From contig CALVMH010000013.1 in the NCBI GenBank assembly GCA_944343275.1, forward strand, positions 1-52,409: a DNA stretch of 52,409 nt, given 5' to 3'. Source of the DNA: an uncultured Clostridia bacterium. Lineage in GTDB: Bacteria > Bacillota > Clostridia > Christensenellales > Borkfalkiaceae. Below the pieces are notes generated by a model. It worked only from the letters and a program-made list of their open reading frames with translations. It was not told the DNA's origin and made no database searches. The translations under genes were made by a program, and so were the position numbers. This document shows positions 46,701 to 52,226 of the stretch, one piece after another (the first letter of the stretch is position 1; every line of letters begins with the position of its first letter).

Positions 46701-48900
46701 GCTCGCCCGCGCTCACAAAGAAGGCGTCTTCGTACTTCGCGCCGTTGGCCTTCGGACCGTTCGGCGTCGTGTACCAGCCTGCAAATTCATGACCTTCGGG
46801 GGCGGCGGGGGAGGGGAGCTCCATGCTGTCGCCCACAGCCTTGTAGAAAACGTTCGTATCGAGCGCGCCGCCGCCGCGGACGTCCAGCGTCACGGCATGC
46901 GCCGTCACGGTGATGCTCGTTTCGGGCGTGGTGCTTTCGAGGGACGCCCTGACGGTGACGGTGTTCTCGCCCGCCTTCGTAAGGGCGATTTCGCATTCGC
47001 TCGCGCCGTTTCCGATGGTGGCGGCGGAGGTGCCGTTCACAAGGACTTCGTACTGCGTCGCGCCCGCAACGGGCTTCCAGGAGAGGATGCCGTCTTCATA
47101 GGAGAGCACGGGGTCGAGCGCCTGATAGCGGAAGGTGAACGGCTCCGAGAGCGTTTCGCTTGTTCCGCTGACCGCTTTGAGGAAGACGGTGTAGTCGCCT
47201 TCGGTCGCCCAATCGGACAGAAGGCTTGTAAGGTCAAACGTCCCTTTTTGCGCTTCCGTTTCCTTGCCGTCGTATACGACAAAGTAGTCGATGCCGTCTT
47301 CCGCTGTCCACGAGAGCTGCATGTCGTTGAGGAGGAGCTCGGCGGGCAGGGGGGGGGTCGTTTTTTGGACGGTGATGCTCTCCGCGTCGGGGGAGTTGTA
47401 GCCGCGCGCCACGGGCGTCACCGAGACGGTGTATTCGCCCGCCGCCCTGTCTTTGAGGGAGAACTGCGTTCCGAACACGGGGACCGCATCTTCGTTGTTG
47501 ACTTCCACAAGATAGTGCGTCGCGCCCGCAACGGCGTTCCAAGTGAGGATGCCGTCCTCTTCCGCGAGCGCTTGCAGCGCGCCGAGGTGACGCTCATAGA
47601 CGAAGGTCGCCGCCGACGTCGCATAGCCGTCCGCCACCGCTTCGATGGTGAACCGGATCCCGCCCCGCTGCATGGCGCAATTAGAAAAGTTGAAATAGAG
47701 GGACGTGCCGTTGTCGTACTGCGTGTGAACGTGCGCCTCGTCGCCGCAGTCCACGGTGATCAGGTACTTCTCGGCGTTCTCTACGCCGCGGAAGGTGAGC
47801 ACGCTCGTCTCCAGCACGCGGATGTCCGAGACGCGCGCAAGTCCGTTGTGCACATAGTAGCGCGTGGCTTCGGAAAGTTCCGTGCCGCCCGCGTTGAGCG
47901 CCGTCACGACGACTGTGTAGACGCCTGCGTCGTCAAACGGGACGTTCGTGAAGACGGGCGCCGTGACCGTTTGCGTTGCCGCCTCCGAGCCGTCGGGCGC
48001 GGTGATCCGGACGCGGTAGGAGTTGGCGCCTTGGACGGCGCTCCACGTCACATCCGTTGCCGAGACGCTTACGGCGGGCGCGGGCTGCGCGCCGTTTTCC
48101 TGCCAGACGGCAAACAGCGTGGTGTCCGCGTCGAACACGGTGTCCGCGGTATAGGCATAGCTCAGGCGGTCCGCCTTGTTCTCCATGCTCACATACCAGC
48201 CGGCAAAGGTGTAGCCGTTCCTTTGCACGTCCGGAACGGAGTACAGCTTATTGCCAACCGTCTGCACTGCGGCGGGCGCCGTGCCTTCCGCGTAGCCGAG
48301 GTCAAAGGAGACGGTGTATTCCGTCTCGGAAGGGGTCGCCCAGCGCGCGTAGAGCGTCGTGTTCTGCGTGATCGGCTCGTTCAGATAGGGCGCCTTGAAC
48401 GCGGCGTCCTTATACCAGCCGATAAACACCTGACCCGCCTTCTGCGGGTCGGCGGGCAGCGGCGCCGCCTTGCCGTTGAGCGTTTGCACGGTCTGCGATC
48501 CGCCCTCGCTGAACGTGACCGTGTAATAGACTTTCTTGTAGAAGCTCATCTCGTGGTCGTCTTCATCGGTGAGGATGAGCATGGTGCCTTTCAGTTCGGC
48601 GGAATAGGTAACGCCGTCGCCTGCAAGCACGATGTCCTCCTTGTCGACGGTGTACGTTCCCTGCACCGCTTCGTCCCGGATGGCAAGCGTGAACGTGCAG
48701 GTCTTGTCCGCGCCGCCCAGCGTCAGGAGATATTCTTCGTTCCCTGCGTCGTAATAGTAGACGCCTGCCTCTTCTCCCGCCTGCGCTGCGGTCTCACCCT
48801 CTTTGCATGCCGTCAGCACGGACGCCGCCGCAAGGCAGCATGCCAGTGCGGATACGGCGGTCAGGATGCCGAAACGCCTGCGTGTACTGTGCTTTTTCAT
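40792..48900 (-). CDS. Giant BspA-type LRR lipoprotein
   Basis: A 2702-residue surface lipoprotein with lipobox LTAC (Cys32). After a small β-domain (~45-140) come two InlB-type repeats (~146-212 and ~217-291, each ending in a TLYARW or TLFAVW motif), four or five Fn3-like modules (~295-690) and two more InlB-type repeats (~700-845). A very long array of ~23-residue BspA (LRR_5) repeats fills ~840-2680. The array is punctuated about ten times by linkers of the form GVLYxxDxxxLIxxP followed by a TIP strand, for example near 935, 1110 and 1320. It should form a long curved solenoid projecting from the membrane. It has its own promoter and probably leads the operon. Confidence 0.86.
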   Translation of the reverse strand: MKKHSTRRRFGILTAVSALACCLAAASVLTACKEGETAAQAGEEAGVYYYDAGNEEYLLTLGGADKTCTFTLAIRDEAVQGTYTVDKEDIVLAGDGVTYSAELKGTMLILTDEDDHEMSFYKKVYYTVTFSEGGSQTVQTLNGKAAPLPADPQKAGQVFIGWYKDAAFKAPYLNEPITQNTTLYARWATPSETEYTVSFDLGYAEGTAPAAVQTVGNKLYSVPDVQRNGYTFAGWYVSMENKADRLSYAYTADTVFDADTTLFAVWQENGAQPAPAVSVSATDVTWSAVQGANSYRVRITAPDGSEAATQTVTAPVFTNVPFDDAGVYTVVVTALNAGGTELSEATRYYVHNGLARVSDIRVLETSVLTFRGVENAEKYLITVDCGDEAHVHTQYDNGTSLYFNFSNCAMQRGGIRFTIEAVADGYATSAATFVYERHLGALQALAEEDGILTWNAVAGATHYLVEVNNEDAVPVFGTQFSLKDRAAGEYTVSVTPVARGYNSPDAESITVQKTTPPLPAELLLNDMQLSWTAEDGIDYFVVYDGKETEAQKGTFDLTSLLSDWATEGDYTVFLKAVSGTSETLSEPFTFRYQALDPVLSYEDGILSWKPVAGATQYEVLVNGTSAATIGNGASECEIALTKAGENTVTVRASLESTTPETSITVTAHAVTLDVRGGGALDTNVFYKAVGDSMELPSPAAPEGHEFAGWYTTPNGPKANGAKYEDAFFVSAGELVLYAYYKPQSYTVTFGNAQLEAVPVSYGEDYTLPVPAAADATTAFGGWYSAQYGAGTQYTDADGKSVSPWALTQGATLYAYWVEGVLSYRWSNGGYVVSAGARIGELTSVTVPAKHNDGRAITQVESGAFKGCTTLTEINLPDTMTTIPANAFEGCKQLTSINIYAADNPDVPKFSSEDGVLYEGNAIRVVPAAKTGTYRIPDGVKSIPAEAFAGSGIERVIIPDSVTEIGREAFADCENLAEVTFENAASAGGSLTVGARAFMNTALTSITFPARLSESSFLKYDPALVNQNFDSPADLTATAADPFMGCEDFSAINIAGSNKTYRSVDGVLFRGNTLIYFPAYKHVSDYTIPATVGAIGAGAFMNVNFDSDDAIVLPAPVAVGDFAFAGGSFGSVTFTSLTGSAFGETTVGSYAFYQCESLRVINFTTDDDDDEQESCVTTIGKAAFKDCAAFYSLAIPASVTEIGDEAFANCATDHEGWSKLEITDGNLPLELGNAVFSGTEMYYSSMEFQIPARATLADGFFSGFDVSKITVASGHQTLGSDTDGNLYRKDGSGALATLLRYQSDKTSFTIPTSVTTIAANAFTGSNITSVTIPASVTEIGEEAFADTSLSSVTFTEGNTPLIIGARAFMNTEIATITLPARLTELGENAFVHTDSWGDIESNSTLTSVTFEENSSLTTIGDYAFARTGLSSVTIPASVTSIGDYAFYYTQSLTRVTFEKNSSLTAIGDHAFYYSALKTIALPESSVTIGSYAFANITEYSEKCTTSINLGGTTVIGDHAFYQTGSPSLTVEIPASVTEIGASAFEGGYSSTSKYLSAVTFEENSSLTTIGESAFTNSAITTINIPASVTSIGASAFSGSALESVTFTDGDGTLTIGRGAFNNTQITTVTLPKQFANFSADIFSTGSDGSVLNTINVSQDNPHYAVYEGILYTKDYSELLFCPPEFNGNSGSVTVHNNAKTIAARAFYECGDITQINFGTAQLTSVGDEAFRSTGLTSIELPDSVQTIGGMAFINAEQLTSFRVPQNLVSFDTSALGLDYLTTLTASEGGRYKVDRNAALLLTEGEEATLIYFLRTSSVTDYTVPAGTTQIGENAFDGSSIEKVTIPASVTHIARNAFRNCYDLTTVTFNQDEGEQLVIGKNAFENAGIQGTLALPARTAAIDDAAFYNCSDLESVTFGKGSILSSLGDSVFFNSGLENIALPASLVTMGDGVFRKTASLTTVTLPEGLTTMGNETFAESELTDITLPAGLRTIGTATFMDSSLQTIGFATGFRLTTLPVDTFKGSKLTTVTIPASFTQIAGETDENNSVTGGLFYGLSTLKTVTFEDGSKCLTIGAGAFCQTGITEIEIPASVTTIGREAFASSALTELDLPRTVVRVDDYAFYNCSALTTVSIGAGLNAIPANTFGNCSKLSEIELSASSPYFSLVGDVLFTKDESEIVLMPATLTEFTIPAGMTSADVFVRLAEIQSLKVVYVEAGNTAYKALEGAVYDAQDVLVFVPRAMTTFTIPDEIETLSVNTTQMFTNAAVQTVTYNQSRTKPLTIQSASFPSAGVFAYASALTTVTLPASATIGAYAFSGCSGLQSVTIGDGSTVHNGAFNNCAALTNVTFASANVTLQGNPFTRCAPVTTITVIGSTDYAKIVLEDKVLYDKDKTTVYLMQSDITSFEIPATLTDDSFIDLLKALSSLSSVTAEANGNYSVTDNVLYGSDGSIKLILPSATTLTIPENVTIDSNYISSLKELLEGTEVASIAIEAGNMSNYRALHGVLYDSSLAPVLIPAGMTTYTIPKDMTTLNDNDYFVGTNITKVTFEARTETLTISGTSESPFHDAPVEEVELPGTTVLGGYAFAYMTSLKKVTLNKGITKIGDSSSTYCVFSGCENLQTIVIPDSVTEIGYKAFENCTSLKSIDLTNIQTLDQSFQGWTSSQTIKVPFAEGGNAPDGWSPSWQSGCSAQIIYATEQETA
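44192..44682. repeat. Near-identical DNA repeats inside the giant LRR gene
   Basis: A 41-base unit encoding part of an LRR (VTFEENSSLTTIG) occurs at 44192-44232 and 44642-44682 with no visible difference, and at 44501-44541 with two changes. Most other LRR units have diverged at DNA level, so this block points to recent internal duplication or gene conversion. Confidence 0.7.
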
Positions 48901-49001
48901 ACTTCTGCTCCTTCGTCCTGCGTGCTGTTCTCCCCGTGTAAAAGCGGCGGCATGTGCTCCTCGCGCGCGCGGACCATATAGCTTTGCACATTGCTCCCAT
49001 A

Positions 49002-49030
49002 ATCATATCACAATTTCGGCAATGTGTCAA
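49002..49030 (-). promoter_or_regulatory. Promoter of the envelope operon
   Basis: Minus-strand consensus TTGACA (49025-49030), a 17-base spacer and TATGAT (49002-49007), about 95 bases upstream of the giant lipoprotein start. No other good promoter was found within the eight-gene run. Confidence 0.82.
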
Positions 49031-49223
49031 AATTTTTCGCCGCCGTGATCGAAAAAAGAAGAGGGTTTCATATACTTTTCACATGCATATATGCAAAACG
49101 CATATAATGTATTCCGATATCCGTCATAAGCTGCAAAAATGCATAAGACCGACGGGGCATCCCCGGCAAAATTTCCCAAAAACGGAAGGCGTTTTTGACG
49201 CCGCACAGCGCATGGAAACAATA
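49031..49223. other. A/T-rich intergenic stretch with no gene
   Basis: Contains a TATAAT on the plus strand (49103-49108) and a GCATATATGC palindrome (49084-49093), but no matching -35, ribosome binding site or open frame with coding character. I see no gene in it. Confidence 0.5.
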
Positions 49224-49263
49224 CGCGGCGCGCCGCCCTCCGAAAGGGGGGCGGCGCGCCGCG
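49224..49263 (-). terminator. Strong GC hairpin after the PRC-barrel gene
   Basis: Perfect 15-bp inverted repeat (CGCGGCGCGCCGCCC / GGGCGGCGCGCCGCG) around a 10-base loop, nine bases past the stop. It is not followed by a T-run, so it is a weak intrinsic terminator or an RNA-stabilising hairpin. Confidence 0.55.
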
Positions 49264-49272
49264 CGGGGACGT

Positions 49273-50049
49273 TCAGTACAGGTTGGTCAGCGTGTTGACG
49301 GTGAGCGCCAGAAGGCGGTTGCTGTTCCGCGCGCGGGCAAGGATGTCCGGCGTGATGCGTTCTCCCGCAAGCGCAACGGGTGCGCCCTGTGCGTCAAAAA
49401 CGCTGCGCTTGACGCGCCGTCCCAACAGGTTGGTGCGGTCGATCCGCATCGTCGTCTGCGGCTGCGCCCGGATGGCGGGAGCGGGCGGTGCCGTTGGCTG
49501 CGGCGGCGCTTGCGGCGGTCGTTCCGCCGTTTGTCCTTCCGGCTGCACCGTTTGCGCTGGAGGGGCGGCGGATGCCCGTTTTGTACGTTGATGGCGGACA
49601 TGGGTGCCGTCTTTTGCCTTTTTGCATGTTCCGCGGCATGCTTTGCGGCGTGCCTCCTCCGTCGGATAGACGATAACGGTTTCCCCCAAAACCGTACATG
49701 GTATGGGGATATGCCGTGCGTCCGCCCCGGAAAGGACGATTTCGGGCAGTTCTCCGAGGACCATGTCCGCGACGCAGCCGAGACTTTCGCCCGTCGACGT
49801 GTACACGGGGCGGGAGACGGGGCTTTCGACGCCCGTGGGCGTCTTGCTGCGCCCGTTCCCTGCAATGACGGCGTCTTCCGCCGAGAGCACGGCGCGTGCG
49901 GGCAGATAAAAAGGTTCCTCCTCTTCGTCCGCGCACACAAGGCATGCGGGCTTTGTAAAATCGCGTGCAGGGCGCACTGCCAAAACGTATCCGAGATGTT
50001 CTCCCGCGCGGGACAGGACGCTCTTTCCGACAAGTGATGTGATCAGCAT
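49273..50049 (-). CDS. PRC-barrel domain protein
   Basis: A 258-residue protein starting with a PRC-barrel (residues ~1-65, SLVGKSVLSRAGEHLGYV), followed by a second, more diverged copy (~78-130, RPVYTSTGESLGCVADM). A Pro/Gln/Ala-rich linker (~155-205) leads to a third short segment that again looks like a PRC start (NLLGRRVKRSVFDAQGAPVALAGE). PRC-barrels bind RNA or protein in ribosome maturation, photosynthesis and sporulation proteins such as YlmC; the role here is unknown. The ATG at 50049 follows an AGAGGTGG site. No membrane segment or signal peptide is seen. Confidence 0.75.
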   Translation of the reverse strand: MLITSLVGKSVLSRAGEHLGYVLAVRPARDFTKPACLVCADEEEEPFYLPARAVLSAEDAVIAGNGRSKTPTGVESPVSRPVYTSTGESLGCVADMVLGELPEIVLSGADARHIPIPCTVLGETVIVYPTEEARRKACRGTCKKAKDGTHVRHQRTKRASAAPPAQTVQPEGQTAERPPQAPPQPTAPPAPAIRAQPQTTMRIDRTNLLGRRVKRSVFDAQGAPVALAGERITPDILARARNSNRLLALTVNTLTNLY

Positions 50050-50146
50050 GTTCCACCTCTTGCCTTATCTTATGACGGTGCTTGGGCGGATAGCGGAAAA
50101 TTTTTTGCCTGAAATGAAATTTTTTTGTCAAATGCGGCAAAAACGC

Positions 50147-50175
50147 TTGATAATTTTCCGTTTCGGTGGTAGAAT
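50147..50175 (+). promoter_or_regulatory. Promoter for tRNA-Gln
   Basis: TTGATA (50147-50152), 17-base spacer and TAGAAT (50170-50175). The tRNA begins about 180 bases after the expected start; the stretch between is GC-rich, has hairpin potential near 50190-50240, and shows no gene. Confidence 0.6.
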
Positions 50176-50360
50176 AAAATCCACTTACGGCATGCGGGCG
50201 TCTTGCGGCGCTTCGGTGCCATGCGGCAGCCGCCCGTATGTGCGGTGTACACGGGCGCGTGTCTGCGTTTGCCTGCATAAGGGCGCTTGCAGCGCAGAGG
50301 TGTTTGTGCCTGCGGTTGTCTGTATAGGGGCTTGCATCCGCGCCGCAGAAAATTGAAGAT

Positions 50361-50435
50361 TGGGGTGTCGCCAAGCGGTAAGGCAACGGACTCTGACTCC
50401 GTCATTCGTTGGTTCGAATCCAGCTACCCCAGCCA
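50361..50435 (+). tRNA. tRNA-Gln (anticodon CTG)
   Basis: Complete cloverleaf of 75 bases. The acceptor stem is TGGGGTG / TACCCCA with a G-T pair, discriminator G and encoded CCA. The D arm is GCCAAGCGGTAAGGC. The anticodon stem is ACGGA / TCCGT around loop CTCTGAC, giving anticodon CTG (reads CAG). The T arm contains GGTTCGAATCC. An integrated element begins at its 3' end, so the last bases probably also serve as an attachment core. Confidence 0.96.
50411..50435. other. Probable attachment site (attL) at the tRNA 3' end
   Basis: A tyrosine integrase gene reads toward the 3' half of tRNA-Gln from 220 bases away, the classical layout of tRNA-integrated elements. The core probably lies within the T arm to CCA end. 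The second copy (attR) would be beyond the window, so limits are inferred. Confidence 0.5.
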
Positions 50436-50437
50436 TT

Positions 50438-50495
50438 AGACGCTATATATTGTGGTTTTCAGATAAAGAAACACAAAATATGGCGTCTTTCTTTT
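50438..50495 (+). terminator. Terminator after tRNA-Gln
   Basis: A 17-bp inverted repeat with two mismatches (arms 50438-50454 and 50472-50488) starts three bases after CCA and is followed by TTCTTTTT. Confidence 0.7.
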
Positions 50496-50511
50496 TGCGC
50501 TTTTTTGCTTC

Positions 50512-50649
50512 TTCCCCAAATTGGGGAAAAGATTGGGGAAACTTTTCGGATTAAATTTTGTTTTTCGCCCCGTTTTTTTGTCTGTTTTGCCCGCAATAGC
50601 GGGCTTTTTTGTTATGTTTTCGCTTCTTCAAAAATGTGGTTTGGGGAAA
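50512..50649. repeat. TTGGGGAAA repeats beside attL
   Basis: TTGGGGAAA occurs at 50521-50529, 50533-50541 and 50641-50649, with an inverted copy TTCCCCAA at 50512-50519 that forms a palindrome with the first. Such spaced copies near attL resemble integrase arm-type binding sites. Confidence 0.5.
50589..50610 (+). terminator. Plus-strand terminator between tRNA-Gln and the integrase
   Basis: Stem GCCCGC / GCGGGC with a 4-base loop followed by T6. It would stop transcription entering the element from the tRNA side. Confidence 0.75.
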
Positions 50650-50655
50650 GATTTG

Positions 50656-51870
50656 TCAGTAAACGATCTTCTCCGCCTCTTTGAGCTGAAATTCCTCCGA
50701 GTAGTGCGTGTAAACGGTGGAAGTGATCGTGCCGCTCAAACTGTGCCCCGCCCAGATGCTGACGACCTCACTCAAAACGCCTGCCTCCTTGCAGCGGCTG
50801 ATGAAGGTATGCCGCAGCTCATGCGGGTGGCGTTCGGGCAGCAGCCGCTTCATGCGCGTGGAGATGGTGTTGAGGTTGGTGTTTTTTGCCCGCTCGAAGT
50901 CGATATAGGGCAGTACTTTCTTCACCATCGGCGTGAAGGGAATTTTCCGAAGGACCACGTTCTGTCCGAGTCGTTCTTTGCTCGTTTCGCATTGCAGCCA
51001 CTTGCCGTCGACGATCTCGATACTTTTGAGCTCCGACTTGCGCAGCCCAAAGTAAAGTAAAACGAGCAGAGCGTCCGTGCCTTCCACATTCTTATGTGTT
51101 TTGCAGTAGTTGACGAGCCGCGCCTCTTCGTCCTTCGTGAGCGCCTGTCCGCGCCGCGTCTGATAGGCGGGCAGCACCACCTTTTTCATGGGGGAGGGGA
51201 GGTTGAAGTCCTCTGCCGCCATGTCGAAGATGCAGTTGAGCATGAGCGCCAGCTTTTCCGCTTTGCGGTGTTTGTTTTCGCCCACGATGCCGAAGAGGTA
51301 GTTTTGCAGATCGTTCCTTGTGATCTCTGCAAGCGGCTTGCTGCCGAACATGGGCTCCAGGTCCACGCGGAAGGAGCGTTCGTATTCCTTGAAGGTGGAG
51401 GGTTTCGTCGTCTGCTCCTTGATCTTCAGCCATTCGCGGGCGTAGTCCACAAAGAGGACGGTCTTGGCGGTGCGTTCCTCTTTGGCGGGTTCTTCGGGTG
51501 CGGCAATCGCCGTATAGCAGGCGGAGAGCCTGTCCATAAAGCGGCGGCGCATGGTCTCGAAGTCTCGTCCCGAGGCCTCCACATACAGCCCCTTGCGGCG
51601 AATGCGCGCCTCAAAATAGCCGTTGGAAGTGATGCGGTAGTTTACGATGTAGTTGTTTGCGATAAAAATCTTTCTGATATGTTCGGGCATGGTTTTGATC
51701 TCCTGTTTGGTGAGTTTGAAACCGTTTTTGCCTTGTTCAGAAAGTTTCCCGTTTTCCCTGTTCAGGGCGATGGCGTCCATCGCTTGACGGATGGCGCGCA
51801 TCTGCCCGTAGAGCGCCGCGAGCGGCGCTGCGGCAAGTGCGGTGTTACCTTGTGTTTTCCGATAGTTCAA
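50656..51870 (-). CDS. int: Tyrosine site-specific integrase
   Basis: Phage/ICE-type tyrosine recombinase of 404 residues. It has an N-terminal arm-binding-like domain (YFEARIRRKGLYVEAS), a SAM-like core-binding domain (~138-225) and the catalytic domain with Arg277 (FGLRKSEL), HELR at 350-353, His376 (WAGHS) and nucleophile Tyr387 (VYTHY). The start is uncertain. TTG at 51870 comes right after a stop and an AAGGAG. ATG at 51690 has a better spaced AGGAG and would give 344 residues. The longer form is kept because FKLTKQEIKTMPEHI resembles related integrases as I recall them. Adjacent to tRNA-Gln it should catalyse integration there. Confidence 0.92.
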   Translation of the reverse strand: MNYRKTQGNTALAAAPLAALYGQMRAIRQAMDAIALNRENGKLSEQGKNGFKLTKQEIKTMPEHIRKIFIANNYIVNYRITSNGYFEARIRRKGLYVEASGRDFETMRRRFMDRLSACYTAIAAPEEPAKEERTAKTVLFVDYAREWLKIKEQTTKPSTFKEYERSFRVDLEPMFGSKPLAEITRNDLQNYLFGIVGENKHRKAEKLALMLNCIFDMAAEDFNLPSPMKKVVLPAYQTRRGQALTKDEEARLVNYCKTHKNVEGTDALLVLLYFGLRKSELKSIEIVDGKWLQCETSKERLGQNVVLRKIPFTPMVKKVLPYIDFERAKNTNLNTISTRMKRLLPERHPHELRHTFISRCKEAGVLSEVVSIWAGHSLSGTITSTVYTHYSEEFQLKEAEKIVY

Positions 51871-52044
51871 TTCTCCTTATTTTTTGATTTGTGGGGATAG
51901 CGTGTTCCCTCTCCCAATGGCTACTATGTTCTCTTACCATGTAACACAAAGATCCTCCTTTCATATAGATTTTTGCGGGCAAAGGCGTCGCTGTTCGTTC
52001 GGCCTTTGCCGCGATAAATGTTCCCTGTTCGGGAAGTTGATACG

Positions 52045-52073
52045 ATGATAGCGGACCTTTTCCAAAAAGTCAA
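52045..52073 (-). promoter_or_regulatory. Promoter of the integrase gene
   Basis: Minus-strand TTGACT (52068-52073), 17-base spacer and TATCAT (52045-52050), giving a long leader of about 170 bases. Confidence 0.7.
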
Positions 52074-52147
52074 GGCCCGGAACGGAAATTTTCGGCTGTT
52101 CGCCGAAAATGATTGAAAGAACGCTCGCCGCGCTTTGTGTGCACAGC

Positions 52148-52212
52148 ATTTTACCGTCAGTTGGCGATAGATTTTACCGTCAGTTGGCGATAGATTTTAC
52201 CGTCAGTTGGCG
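52148..52212. repeat. Three 23-bp iteron-like direct repeats
   Basis: The unit ATTTTACCGTCAGTTGGCG plus a 4-base linker (ATAG) is repeated at 52148, 52171 and 52194 with no visible difference; the third copy stops before the linker. The 23-bp period, about two helical turns, places the copies on the same face of the DNA. Position is about 75 bases upstream of the int promoter. Confidence 0.85.
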
Positions 52213-52226
52213 GGATGACGAGTTTC

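Larger units (their letters stand above)
51871..52226. promoter_or_regulatory. Control region of the integrated element
   Basis: About 355 bases upstream of int. It holds the int promoter, a 9-bp dyad with a 15-base loop in the leader (51978-51986 / 52002-52010), an AAAGGAGG site feeding a 7-codon GTG-started peptide, a 31-codon frame (51845-51940, start ATG) overlapping the int start, a perfect 9-bp dyad ATTTTCGGC / GCCGAAAAT (52088-52110) and the 23-bp repeats. No larger gene is evident. Confidence 0.5.

Noticed and set aside
44554-48981. A 1475-codon plus-strand open frame opposite the giant LRR gene, and others opposite the operon
   Set aside because: Antisense shadow created by high GC and repetitive codons; composition is Arg/Gly/Ala/Val-rich without family motif, while the minus strand encodes clear signal peptide and LRRs.
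49103-49108. Plus-strand promoter for a small RNA
   Set aside because: A lone TATAAT without a matching -35 or downstream terminator; insufficient support.
52148-52212. CRISPR array
   Set aside because: Repeat units are contiguous with only a four-base linker identical between copies; there are no variable spacers and no cas genes.
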